Assembly: GCF_954871325.1 (NCBI RefSeq)
Contig: NC_088775.1
Location: forward strand, 73,571,561-73,635,560
DNA: 64,000 bases
Source: Gordionus sp. m RMFG-2023
Taxonomy: Eukaryota > Nematomorpha > Gordioida > Chordodea > Parachordodidae
Direction: 5' to 3'
Part shown: one piece after another, positions 12,968 through 25,200 of the stretch
Position numbering within the stretch: position 1 is the stretch's first letter
Layout of the letters: every line of letters starts with the position of its first letter
The notes under the pieces: generated by a model
Databases searched by the model: none
Told to the model about the DNA's origin: nothing
The model's input: only the letters and a program-made list of their open reading frames with translations
Position numbers and translations under genes: made by a program

Positions 12968-13342
12968 CAGAGGCCTGCAGAAGTACCACTTGCAGGGCCC
13001 TGCCCAGATTTTTTTTAAAAAATTTTTATGGCCCGGCCTGGGTTTTTTTAAAAAAATTTTCAGGCCCGGCCAGGCTTGGCCCGGCTTTTTTTAAAATAAA
13101 ATTTTCAGGCCCGGCCCGGATTTTTTTAAAATAAATTATATTTATTTTTGATTTTTATAGCTAATAATAACGATTTCAAATATAGGCTGTTTTAAAAAAT
13201 ACAGCTCGGCCTGGGTGTTTTTTAAAAAATAATTCAGGCCCGCGGCCAGGGTATTTTTTAAAAAAAATTTTGGGCCCGGCCCGGGATATTAAAAAAAAAT
13301 TAAAATACTGTCCTGCCCAGGAGCCGGGCCTGCAGGTCTCTG
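12968..13342. mobile_element. GC-rich hAT-type MITE, 375 bp
   Basis: The terminal repeats are CAGAGGCCTGCAG (left) and CCTGCAGGTCTCTG (right). The interior is repeated GGCCCGGCC islands between poly-A and poly-T stretches and is non-coding. It sits inside the hAT copy B transposase. The flanking 8 bp are only partly alike, so a target duplication is not certain. Confidence 0.75.
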
Positions 13343-13352
13343 AAAAACATAC

Positions 13353-13760
13353 TAATGAAAGAGAAATAGTAGGCTTGAGGATTTAATCTAGAACGGTTAT
13401 TAGGATAGTCGCACAGGATAAAAATTAGACAGAAAAAAGACACTTTATTAAATTCAATCGAAGAAAAATGATAGTCTTTATTGATTATATTATTAGAATA
13501 TTAACGTTGATGTGGTCTTTTTATTTTATAATATAGTTATACAAAAAGAAAACAAGTGGTGTAAGAAAAATGAAAATATATATCAATATATATATATATT
13601 TAATCGCCTTGAGATGTATTTATATACATGTTAATTTCATTGAATAAAAAGATAATATGAACATATTTAAATATACAATTACAACAAATTGAATAAGCGA
13701 AATATTTAAGAAGTATTTAAATATACAATGAACTACAACAAATTAAGCGAACATGTAACA
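13353..13760 (-). repeat. 3' LTR of gypsy-2
   Basis: 408 bp, preceded on the plus strand by the CATAC duplication and matching 18527-18928 base for base apart from a few substitutions and short indels in TA runs. Confidence 0.92.
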
Positions 13761-13989
13761 TGCACCACCTCCAAAGAAAAATATATAAAAAAAATTTAAG
13801 TCTTGAAAAAACAACATGGTACAAAAAATGGGGAAGGAAAGAACTCATTTGGCATGCGGGAGGTAACTCTTATAATGTTAATTGAGTAATAGGGTTAATA
13901 TTTAATGTTACAATAATGGTTTCATTATTAAAATAATACCCAATACTTACATTAAGATTAACAAGGAATTATATAAAAAATAATATATA

Positions 13990-14880
13990 TATGGGGATAG
14001 TAGGAACTACAATTGGGAAGGGGGAATTATTGTCATTATTTCCTTATATTGGAAAATAATAAACAATTACATTTGGGAGGGGAATTATTGTCATTATTTC
14101 CTTTTTTTTGGAATATAATAAACAATTACAATTGGGAAGGGGGAATTATTGTCATTATTTCCTTTTTTTGGAATATAATAAACAATTACATTTGGGAGGG
14201 GAATTATTGTCATTATTTCCTTATTTTGGAATATAATAAACAATTACAATTGAAAAGGGGGAATTATTGTCATTATTTCCTTTTTTTGGAATATAATAAA
14301 CAATTACATTTGGTAGGGGGAATTATTGTCATTATTTCATTATTTTGGAATATAATAAACAATTACAATTGGGAAAGGGGAATTATTGTCATTTTTTCCT
14401 TTTTTTAGAATATAATAAACAATTACATTTGGGAGGGGAATTATTGTCATTATTTCCTTATTTTGGAATATAATAAACAATTACAATTGGGAAGGGGGAA
14501 TTATTGTCATTTTTTCCTTTTTTTGAAATATAATAAACAATTACATTTGGTAGGGGGAATTATTGTCATTATTTCATTATTTTGGAATATAATAAACAAT
14601 TACAATTGGGAAGGGGGAATTATTGTCATTATTTCCTTATTTTGGAATATAATAAACAATTACATTTGGGAGGGGAATTATTGTCATTATTTCCTTATTT
14701 TGGAATATAATAAACAATTACAATTGGGAAGGGGGAATTATTGTCATTTTTTCCTTTTTTTGAAATATAATAAACAATTACATTTGGTAGGGGGAATTAT
14801 TGTCATTATTTCATTATTTTGGAATATAATAAACAATTACAATCGGGAAGGGGGAATTATTGTCATTATTAACAATGTAT
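13990..14880. repeat. Minisatellite, about 60-bp units in alternating types
   Basis: About fourteen tandem units of roughly 60 bp each contain AATATAATAAACAATTACA and GGGGAATTATTGTCATTATT. Two variants alternate, one with ATTGGGAAGGGGG and one with TTTGGGAGGGG or TTTGGTAGGGGG, giving a roughly 120-bp higher-order unit. It lies inside gypsy-2 between integrase and the 3' LTR. The long open frames across it (14013-14408, 14463-14933) arise because the repeat lacks stops in one frame; they are not genes. Confidence 0.9.
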
Positions 14881-17800
14881 TATTAATCATAATTATATTA
14901 ACTAGGAAAAATGGAATATGTATGATGTTTTAATATTTGTAACCAACAATAGATAAGTAAAAAAAATATAATGCAATATATTCCTTTTGATAATTTCTAA
15001 TGTGATCGAAATGAACAAAGAGAAACTTATCATCTACCTGAATTTCCCAAATGACGTTACTAATTCTCCCAACGACAATCCCCACACGCCATTTTTGATT
15101 GGAGCCCACTTTAATAAAGACAGAGTTGCCTAATGTTAATTCTCTGAAATTTATTCTTTTTACATTGGGTCTATTATCACAGTTATCGTCTTTTAAAAAA
15201 CTCCATTTCCATCTTAACTCCCTTCCGAATAATCTAAAAGCAGGTGATGACTTAGTAACCGCATGTTTCGTGTTGCAATAATTTAACAACACATCTTCCA
15301 AAATGTCATCTCAGCCTCCTAATTTATATATCATATTTTTTGCTGATCGTACAGCTCTTTCAGCCATACCATTTGACGCAGGATGGTATGCAGGAGTATA
15401 TATATGTAAAATTCCCTTTTCTTTTAAAAAGTTATTAAAATCAACAGACCTAAAAGCTGGTACATTATCTGATACCAATTCTACTGGATACCCAAATCTG
15501 GAAAAAATATTATTTAATACCATAATGGTTGTAGTCGCATTAATGTTTTTCACCTTAATAATCTCTAACCAGCGAGAGTACCCATCAATAATTACTAATC
15601 CGTAAAATTTTTTAATAGGTCCAAAAAAATCAATATAGACTCGGTACAAGGGTTTGTTAGGTTGTACCCAATAATTTTGTTTAACTTTTGGGAGTTTAGG
15701 CGCATTGATCATGCACATATTACATCTAAAAATCATTTCTTTAATATCTTTATTGACTCCTGGCCACCAAAAATACCTTTCCATAGTATCTAACATCCTA
15801 TACAACCCAATATGTCCCTCATGTAACACACTAAGAAACTTTTTTCTTAACCTTTGAGGAATAATAACTTGTTCGCCCTTAAAAATACAATCATTCTTAA
15901 TATTCAACAACTTACCGAATGCCTTGTAACCTTTAATCAGCGTATCATTTTCACCTTTTTCCAACACAATTTTTTACTTGGATTAATTCTGAATCTAAAA
16001 AGGTTTCTCCTTTAATCAATTCTAAATTGTTAATTATTCTTACATCCTTCATATCATTATTAACATTAACAAAACAAATGATATCTTCCTTAATTAACCT
16101 TGATAATCCAACAGGAATGATTTAATCCTTACCCCTCCTATAATTAATGTCAAAATCAAAACCGGCTAAACAAAAACCCCATTTCTGTTATCTGGGAGAC
16201 ATATTGTAAAGCTTAACAGGATCTACTCCAAACAAATTCACCAGTGGTTTATGGTCCAAAAAAATTTTAAATTTCCTACCTACTACATATTCTTTCCATT
16301 TTATTACTGCCAAAACAACAGACAATCCTTCTTTTTCAATAATTGAATATCTTTTTTCAGCTCCAGCCCATGCCTTAGACATAAACTCAATTGGCCTTTC
16401 TAAACCATCTTCTTCTACCTGAAATAAGACTGCACCCATGCCTTTATTGGACGCATCCGTTGAAATAAACAATTCCTTATTTCTATAATAATGTGCAAGA
16501 ATTGGTGCATTACACAATTTTTATCTAATTTCGTAAAAACTAGTTCTTTCATTTATCCCCAACAAAATTTCTTACCCCTTTTAATTAAATAATATAAATT
16601 AGCTGCTAATTTAGAAAAATCTCTTATAAATCTAGAATAATAATTCATAAGACCCAACCAAGAATGTAATTCATCCTTATTCTTAGGTTCGGTCATTGTA
16701 CTTATAGGATCAATTTTTTCTTTGATTGGCAGTATGCCTTTGTCACTTATTAAATTACCTAAATATTTATACTCTCTTTGTAAAACTCACTTTTTTTTAT
16801 ATTTCCAATCAGCCCAAATTCCAACATTCTTTCAAACACTCTTTTCAATTTATAAAAATGGTCTAACTTATCCTTACCAAAAATTAACAAATCATCTAAA
16901 TAATAAATGACCCCCTTAATATCAGCAAATATTTCGTCCATAGTCTTCTGGAAATAAGCAATTGATACTGTAAGCCCAAAAGGTAGTATATTAATTGAAA
17001 AAGACCCTTGTGGGTGGAAACGGTCAGAAATTTGGAAGTTTCTTTAGATACAGGAATCTGCAGATACGTCGATGAGAAATATATTTTTGAAAAAAACTTT
17101 CCATTACCTACTTTAGCAATTATGTCACTAATCCTTGGAAGCGAATATTTGAACCTTTCTAATTGTGGGTTTACAGTAACTCTAAAGTCAGCACAAACTC
17201 TCAAAGTATTATCTTTTTTTTAACTAACACTAATGGAGTGGCCCATTGTGAAAATCTGACAGGCTTAATCACTCCCTGCTGGCGCCATTGCTCTATAGTG
17301 TTTTCCAATTCTTCTTCTAACTCGAAGGGCACTCTCCTGGCCTTCACAAATTTTGGCTTAAAGTCATTTTTTAATAAAATGTCTATTTCCAAATTTTTGA
17401 CTTTTCCAATTCTATCATTAAAAACACAATCAAATTTCTTAATTAGTTTGTTGATGTCACAACTCTCTTCAAAATACCCTTTTTTAGTAAATAACGATTG
17501 AATGACATAATTTTTTTTATAAAATTTATCAGTATCTTTGAAAGGATTGTTAAAGTTAAAAAATTTACCCTATCTCCCATCAACGTTGAATTTGATTATG
17601 TCAAATTCTTTAATTCAGTCTTGACCACATAGCGGTAGTCCCTCCCCATCCAATACATCCAAATTTAAATATTTAATTGTATTCAAATATTTAACCTTAA
17701 TATTCGAGACCTGACCAACGACTGTGATAGGAGAACCCTCATAAGAGAATAATTTTTTAGAACAATTTTCCAACTCAAATTCTTCATAATTCTCCAATTT

Positions 17801-18526
17801 TTCAAAATTAATGGGCAAGGATGTCACCGGAGAACCTGTATCTATCAAAAAAGAAAAATTTAGATTATTAAGTTGCATATTAATCATAAAATCATTAATA
17901 ATATTTATCTTATTCCTTGGCCTCAAATTATATGGCGTTTGTATCATTTCTTGTTTTTTGAAATTGTTGTAGTTGGTGTTGGCCTTAAAATCCTGCTTGT
18001 TCTCTTTCCAAGACGAATAGCCTTGCCAGTCGGCTCTATCCTCTCTTCTCCAAGAATCTTTCTCTACATATGTTTTATTATTATTATCTCTAACGATTGA
18101 AATTTGACAACAATGTCCTCTATAATATTAAGCTCTGTAGTATTTTCTTCTATCAACCTTGTTTTTACCTTTTCATTACAATTCAACATAAATTGCACCG
18201 ACAAAAATTCAGGATTGAGCTCCGAACCATACCCTTTCAGTCTTTCGAGATACTCTCTGGAAGACTCAAGTCTGTCCGATTTTGTAATGAATAATTCAAA
18301 TATGCGCATAATCTTGTTTTTTTCAACTTTTTTTTGTATTAAATCTTTCATCTGTTGATACGATAAGTTATCTATGTTGTCCATAATACTAACAGCCATA
18401 TCTTTGTCATTGTTTCGAAAAGTTTGTATTTCTTAGTTGCCTCATCAACAATATTTTCGGCTAAAAATTTCAGATCCAATGTTTTCAATAGAACTTTGAT
18501 TTTGATATGATTCCTATACTCCACCA

Positions 18527-18928
18527 TAATGAAAGAGAAATAGTAGGCTTGAGGATTTAATCTAGAACGGTTATTAGGATGGTCACACAGGATAAAAATT
18601 AGACAGAAAAAAGACACTTTATTAAATTCAATCGAAGAAAAAAGTCTTTATTGATTATATTATTAGAATATTAACGATGATGTGGTCTTTTTATTTTATA
18701 ATATAGTTATACAAAAAGAAAACAAGTGGTGTAAGAAAAATGAAAATATATATCAATATATATATATTTAATCGCCTTGAGATGTATTTATATACATGTT
18801 AATTTCATTGAATAAAAAGATAATATGAACATATTTAAATATACAATTACAACAAATTGAATAAGCGAAATATTTAAGAAGTATTTAAATATACAATGAA
18901 TTACAACAAAATAAGCGAACATGTAACA
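18527..18928 (-). repeat. 5' LTR of gypsy-2
   Basis: 402 bp, followed on the plus strand by the second CATAC. The internal side meets TGGTGG (minus strand), as does the LTR element at 55078-59601. Confidence 0.92.
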
Positions 18929-18933
18929 CATAC

Positions 18934-19059
18934 CAAGAAGTACAACATCTGAAAGTAGATTGAAAGGTTTGGATCTTTTAAATATTCAGACGACAAGTAA
19001 GGATGAGATAATTGAAAAATTAGCTCAATCCCAACGAAGATTGGATTTTACATTGTAAA
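18934..19059 (+). pseudogene. hAT copy B transposase C-terminal end
   Basis: It reads RSTTSESRLKGLDLL and ends IIEKLAQSQRRLDFTL then TAA, the end of the same domain whose start lies at 12925-12965, displaced by the MITE and gypsy-2 insertions. Confidence 0.75.
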
Positions 19060-19439
19060 TATATAACATACCAAATACAAAGTTTCTTAAGAAACTTTTT
19101 GTGTAAAGGCTCAAAAAATTCAAATTTCTATTTTGGGTGATTTAAGTGATTCTTTACATATAATTTTTTTATAATTCACATTAATTTAAAATTGTGTATT
19201 AGGACTAGTTATTAGTCCTTATAAATTTATGCTTGATATTTTTAAAAAACAATAATTTTCTTTAAAAATTTTATTATCTCCCCCCCCCCCCCCAGACCAA
19301 ATTCCTGCGTACGCGTCTGATAAAGGAGTGTTATTTATACTAAAGTAATTTAATATAATGAAATTCTCTGCACAATTTTGTTATATGCAAAAATTTAATT
19401 AAAATAATTATTTTTACATAGAATAAGATATATTGAGTG

Positions 19440-19739
19440 ATCATAAAAAATGGAAGGATTGGGGGGGGGAGGATTTTTTTTCTTTTTTTTACACCGAATA
19501 GATTGAATTAATTTACAATTGACTAAACATTGATAAAATTTTCAGAGTAATGCTTTCAGTCGCGTATTAATCATAAATTTGGGCAAAATTTTGTTACTAA
19601 TATTTTTTTCATTTATGCTGGTTACTATAGTGGTTAGACATTAATAAAGCCCAAAATATTGGCAAAGGTTTGGGGACGAAGCCCCCAAAAAAATTTTAAC
19701 CCCCCCCCCCCCCATGAATCAATCCTGGCTACGCCACTG
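19440..19739. mobile_element. Short hAT-type element or end (GGCTACGCCACTG)
   Basis: The right end GGCTACGCCACTG at 19739 is preceded by a long C-tract and GAAGCCCCC. The segment 19520-19625 resembles 63590-63690, which follows a CAGTGGTGTAGGC left end, so this may be a compact non-autonomous copy with a decayed left end. A G-tract lies near 19461. Confidence 0.55.
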
Positions 19740-20337
19740 ATAGCCTTTATAATTTATTACTCTTTAATTGAAATCTCTGTGCTTTTGGGGAAACTGGTAA
19801 TATCAGATCTTCATCCACGTCGATGTTATATTCATCAATGCAAATCAAATCCAATACGATTTTAGTGTGCTTTTTTTACTTCATTAATTTATTCCGACGA
19901 AATCATCCTCATTTGTCGGAACTTTGGTATTAAAAATGTTTGAATTTTATGAAGCATTTTTTTTAATATTTAATTTTTAAAAAAATTTACGGTAGTACAT
20001 TTTTTATTTTTTAAGCGGTTTTAATTTAAAAAATTAAATGAAAATACGAACAATATCAAAAACAAATAAGAATATATTAAAAATTACGTTAAAAATTTTT
20101 TTTTTTTATATAGGAAAACACTAAAAAGAACTAAAATAAATTTTAAAAAAGGTATACTTATCACCCTAGAGAAGAGTGAAGGCTCAAAATATTGGACCGG
20201 CAGATTTCGAGATAAATTTGCTGACGAAGGTATCTTTCATTGGGGTCCCCTATGATCTGTCTCATTTTTATTGAGGGCCTCACTTTCAAAAATGTCTAAG
20301 GTATTGGCAACAATTGGTATGAACACTGTGTAGGTTA
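19740..20337. other. No recognised gene
   Basis: AT-rich sequence. A mildly GC-balanced patch at 20165-20330 has no frame or motif that I can name. Confidence 0.4.
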
Positions 20338-20556
20338 TAGTGTTGTTAAACGGCTCGTTTTGAGCTGATTTTTAAAAGCGGTTAACTCACTATTCCATCC
20401 AGAATATACGCAAGCCTGAAAATTTTCTTTGTAAGAGGAACAAAGGGTTGGACATCTATTAGCGAAATCACAAGGCTTAGGCAATATTTTTCAGGCTAAA
20501 ATATTGGGTTAGCCGTTTTTAAAAATCGGCTCGTAATGAGCCATTTAACAACTTTA
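20338..20556. mobile_element. hAT MITE of the TAGTGTTGTTAAA family, 219 bp
   Basis: The terminal repeats are TAGTGTTGTTAAACGGCTC (left) and GAGCCATTTAACAACTTTA (right), continuing inward as a long imperfect inverted repeat. The flanking 8 bp, GTAGGTTA and GTTGGTTA, match at 7 of 8, a typical hAT duplication. Confidence 0.85.
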
Positions 20557-22271
20557 GTTGGTTAGGACAGTTTATTTGTTTTTTAAGGACTTCTTCCTTT
20601 TCGATGGCAGAATTTGCTTAAATAAATTTAAATAACAAATAAAAGTTGAAAATTTTCTAACCCCCCTCCATTGTTTAATTTTTTTAACCTGCCCTCCCTT
20701 CCATTCTTTAAATTTTTTTAGTCAGCCCTTTGCAGACCTCCATCTGATATTAAAAATATATTTTGAATCTTGATTTTAAAGTTTTATGATTGTTTTTCCA
20801 GAAATTATCCTGAAACCAATTTTCTGAAATTTTTACAACTCTTAATATAAATTGTAATTTAATAATTAATTTTTATTGAATATTACAATAACTACTTTAT
20901 ATGAATTATGAATTTTTTGCAAATATTTATTTTAGATCTCTACTACCATAAATCAAGATAATTCCTTGATTATAGAATTGTCAATATCTGACCCTTACTA
21001 ATGTTTTTTAAAAGTTCTTTACTGTAAATCATTATATTTTAATACTGATAAAACGTTTGGTGTTAAATTTAAAAGTCGCTATCGTCATGTTTTATAGTTT
21101 TCTATACAATATCCCAATCTTTTAAAAGATTTTCTTTCAAACTTAGACACTCCTAATTATAAAAATTCTCATAATATTCGTTCTTAAAAAGGTTCTTTAG
21201 CCTTTGCTTTTATGGGGACTTAAAATAATTTATTAAATCATGGTCCTTATTGTTTTAGGGTTCATGAACAAATCAACCATTGAACTTCACATTTGTATCC
21301 TCCTAAGGCCCTTCCTCCAAATATGTACAATTATATATTCTTGAAACATCTCAGTCTATAAAAAATTGTTACCTTTAAGAAAATTGTGCCTGTAAAAACT
21401 TGATATCTTAATTCGCCAAAAACTCATATCCTTTAAGCTTTAAAACATTGAGAGAGGAGAAGGCAGAAGAAATGAAAGCAATGTTGGAAAACCATCTTTT
21501 ACCAAAGGTAATTGATTTTTGTCTTGATCGTGCCTAATAACAGAAGATATAATGTTCTTAACCATTGGTGAAGTTGTCATGGTTTTTAATAAGGATGATG
21601 GAGAATCATAGTTTCAACGTGATTTAAAGTTTATCCACGATATGGAGATTCAAATTTGGTTATCTTAAATGTACTCAGTCTAATTTAGATTCTATAATTA
21701 TTCCTTATTATTACTTTATAGTGATTATGAATGGCATACAAATATGAAATTTATTGGGTCATTTAGCGAGGGAAGAAGATCATATATCACTATGTTACAA
21801 TTATTAGCCATTCGTTCACATTGAAGGCACTAAATTTCATTAATATATTTTATTAAAAGAATTAAAAATTTCGGAATAATCTCACATCAAAATAAAGGTA
21901 AATTTCTGATTCATATCTAATAAAATGGGCAAATTTCTGATTAATCCATCATTAAATAAAGGAGAAAATTTTGATTCATCCGTCATTCTTGACGGACTTC
22001 TTCCAAGTATAATTTTATTATCGAAAATTATAATTTTATTAATTTTAATCAAACAAAATAAAAGTTTAGGGTGAAATGCTTTGTCCATCCCATAACACCA
22101 AATTCAATCTCGCATAAAAATGTTAATTAATAAATTATGTTATAAAATATTAAGCTAATTATATAAATACGTAAAATCAAAATTTTATCAATAAAATAAA
22201 TTTATAAGAAAAGTTTTTTTTTCAGTTGGACATGAATCAAAATATCAGCATAATATTTATTTCCAGTTTCT
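20557..22271. other. Intergenic, possible decayed coding, no gene called
   Basis: Short open scraps appear around 21260-21480 (for example SHLYPPKALPPNMYNYIFLK on the plus strand), but stops interrupt them and I recognise no family. The rest is AT-rich. This is the 3' flank of the deacetylase gene. Confidence 0.4.
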
Positions 22272-25200
22272 CTAATTGTTTTTTAAATGTTTTTTAATAT
22301 AAGGAATATAATAATAATTAATATCATTAAATTTAGGGATCGAATAATTCTTCCAAAACGAGTTAAAATTTTTTGGAAATGCCTGAGAAAACCAAGCCCT
22401 CCTGTAATCTCGAATATTGGAAGAGTTATCATATAATATGAGCTTTGATACAACTTTTATTTCTTTCGGAGATTCCTCTATTTCTTTTGATTTCTTATCC
22501 CTTTTAAACCTTTTATAGGAATTCGATTTATGAATATATTTTTTAGGCGAATTATATTGAACTATGGAACTACGGCTGGGTTTGGAATTTTTTAGGGAAT
22601 AAAAATTATTATAATTGGAGATAACATTTTTATTACTCAACTTTTTTTTAAAATATTTAGGTTGTTTTTTGAATTTATACCTATCAATTTTGTCATTTTT
22701 TAATGATAATTTTAAGGCGGAAATATTTAAAAGAGGCTTGAAATACTTTTCAAATTGCTTGGCATACTTTGCTTTGAGATTGGCAATTATTTTATTGTCT
22801 GATATTACCTTATCCTTTGCAAACTCTGGCTTAATGGTTGTCAAATATTTAGGCGTGTCTTTATTACCTATCATTGATAATTTCAAGTTATCCGATGTCG
22901 AAATTTTGAATGACTTGACATTCCTTAATGCAATATCGTTGTCAATATAACCAGCATTGTAAATATTATTGCTAGTTAAGATTTGTGGATCTCTATTTGG
23001 TAAAATTTTTATGCTAGTTCTAATTTTTTCTTTTGGAAATTTATATTTTTTCTCTCTGTGAGCCGTTAAATAATTATTTATCTTCAAAATGTTAGATTCT
23101 TTACCTTTATAATAAGATGATTTTGAACTTTTTATTTTTGCCGAGGTAAATTCTGTTGTATTTTTTGTGGATGTAAATTTTTTCATATATTGCCGCCATA
23201 AGGGAGGTAACCTAATGTTAAAAATATTTTTATCATAATCATCCAAGGTTCTATGTTTATTAAAAAATTTATCTTTAGACAACGATTCTCTAAGCAGACC
23301 ATTAGATTTCATTCCCCGTTTGTACAGTGACCCGTTGGGATCGTTTATATGGAATTTGTTTTTAGTGTTTAAATGAAACAATTCCATATATCGGGCTCTT
23401 GTGTTGTCCCTTTTATCCTGATCGATATTAAAGGTATCATGAATATCCTGGTGAGCACTGGCTAGATATAAATTCTTACCATTTGATAGGTTAATGATTT
23501 CCTCATCATCAATATCCTCCCTTTGAGATTTTAGATTGGCCTTTGTTATTTTAGTATATTGCAAGTTTTCAGACATATCAGATTTATTTTTAAGGTCCCT
23601 ATTATTCAATTTTATAGATGTAACGGAATCCATGCGTGCTTCAAGTGGTAAATAATCAAGATTTGTTAATCTAGTACGACGCTTAAACTTATAGTTTGTT
23701 GTATATATTTTATCTCCAAGTGACAAAGTTATCACACTTTTATCGGGAATTTGAGTTGTGTATTCTTGTAATTGAGCGACATGAGTATTTTTTGTATGAC
23801 TAAATTTTTGTTGCCTTTGCAGAATATCCTCGAAGAATTTTCTATTACCATAAGTATTACTACTTAACAAATTAGTATGTGGCAACAATGGACCAAATGT
23901 TGGTTTCTTTTGATTTGATACATCAATTTTAAATCCCTTTAAGTTATCTTTATAATGATGCACATTTTTATTATTACCATGAGATATATTCGATTTTATA
24001 TAGGAAGTTATGTCCTCATATTTGGAGGTAGTTGCAATTACATACATTTTAGTTGTTTCATCTATAATTTTAAATATGTTTGCGAAATTTGATTGTAACT
24101 TGGCATATCCTTTGGGTTGGTTATTTTGTTTGAAATTTAGTTCTTCGTAATTATGCGAATTTTGTAAATTTGATGAAAACTCGAAACCTCTATCAAAACT
24201 TTTATGTAATACTTTATTAACTGGCTTCATACGATGACTCACAGTTTTATAAGTCATCATATCAGAAATTACCTTTCTATCATCGTAATCGAATAGCGCC
24301 TTTTGCTGATTTAGTTTATGAATTTGAATAAAATCCTTCAATCGAGGAGACACAAGTTTATTTAGTAAGTGATTATTTTCATCATTTGTTAAGTTATCTG
24401 ATGAATCATATCTCTCAGCCATATCTGATTCAGCCTTTACAAGGTTAGCATGCTTGAAACCTCTGCCCCCACCCATTTCAAATTTGTGATCATTCAGGCC
24501 GGCCTTTATATCTGTTTTAATCCTATCTAATTTATTCAAAAATGATTTGGCCGAGTTATCCGATCTTTTGACAGATATGGGGGTCTTCTCCCTATCATAT
24601 CTATTTTTAATCAGTAAATTCCCAATATTATTAATTCTGTTGAGATTGCTAACATTTTTATTTTTCACCATTTGAAATTTTTTTTTTTCTATAACAAACG
24701 AATTGATTTGGGTAGGACTTTTATAGTATTTTGGCTTAGGTGTATTATCATTAACATCGTATGTTAAGCCGGAATCGTAAGTGTTAGATATACGGTTTAT
24801 TTTTTGCGCCTTTGTATTTTGATTAATCGTATTAGAGGTATAAGTAGTAGTAACAAAAGAAAGTTCTCCATAAGGATTACCATACCATGGGTAAACTTTA
24901 GGACAATTAGAGCAAGTTCTAACATATCTATAACCATATTCGGTAAAATAAGTGCATACATTAGATTGATTTTCTAAGCAACTAGGTTTAACCATTTCTA
25001 TGTTGCCATCTTGAGATTTCTTACATGTCCACGCGTCAAAATTTTCTAGTTATAAATAATTATCAATAAATAAATAAAAAGTTAATATATATAATACTTA
25101 TTTTTGGAAGGGGAGTAGGATTTTTTATCCATTCTATAGCTTTGCTAATCGAAACTATATAGACATCCTTATTTTCGTCTAATTTATCCAAAAATCTTTT

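Larger units (their letters stand above)
13353..18928 (-). mobile_element. Ty3/gypsy LTR retrotransposon fossil (gypsy-2)
   Basis: A minus-strand element has LTRs at 18527-18928 (5') and 13353-13760 (3') and an exact 5-bp duplication CATAC at 13348-13352 and 18929-18933. Read on the minus strand, the LTR starts TGTTACATG and ends TTTCATTA, and TGGTGG follows directly as a primer-binding-type start. Parts: gag-like about 18060-18500; protease about 17600-17960 (DTGSP); reverse transcriptase about 16750-17400; RNase H about 16180-16520; integrase about 14950-15970 with a zinc-binding region and DD35E-type core; then a minisatellite and the 3' LTR. The LTRs differ at only about five or six bases plus small indels, so insertion was fairly recent. 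The coding part is nevertheless broken in several places. It lies inside hAT copy B. Confidence 0.93.
12190..19319 (+). mobile_element. hAT remnant, copy B, interrupted by a MITE and by gypsy-2
   Basis: Transposase pieces can be followed from about 12190 (AKKLLDSMLIPNFISHLNVL-like, then IAENILSELKEIRANVDEEF near 12420-12490) to the C-terminal TNERTFSFLRRI at about 12925-12965. The coding sequence is then cut by a GC-rich MITE (12968-13342), resumes for only ten bases, is cut again by gypsy-2 (13353-18928), and ends with the C-terminal exon at 18934-19059. The 3' region and right terminal repeat follow, ending GCGTACGCGTCTG at 19319. Several frame changes are present. No left terminus was found. 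Confidence 0.75.

Noticed and set aside
14013-14933. Two open frames of 131 and 156 aa with repeating NYCHYF and NKQLQL peptides
   Set aside because: They are translations of the 60-bp minisatellite inside gypsy-2; there is no independent coding evidence.
18104-18358. Plus-strand frames in 17.0-18.4 kb and 15.1-15.6 kb
   Set aside because: Antisense shadows of the gypsy-2 gag and pol regions.
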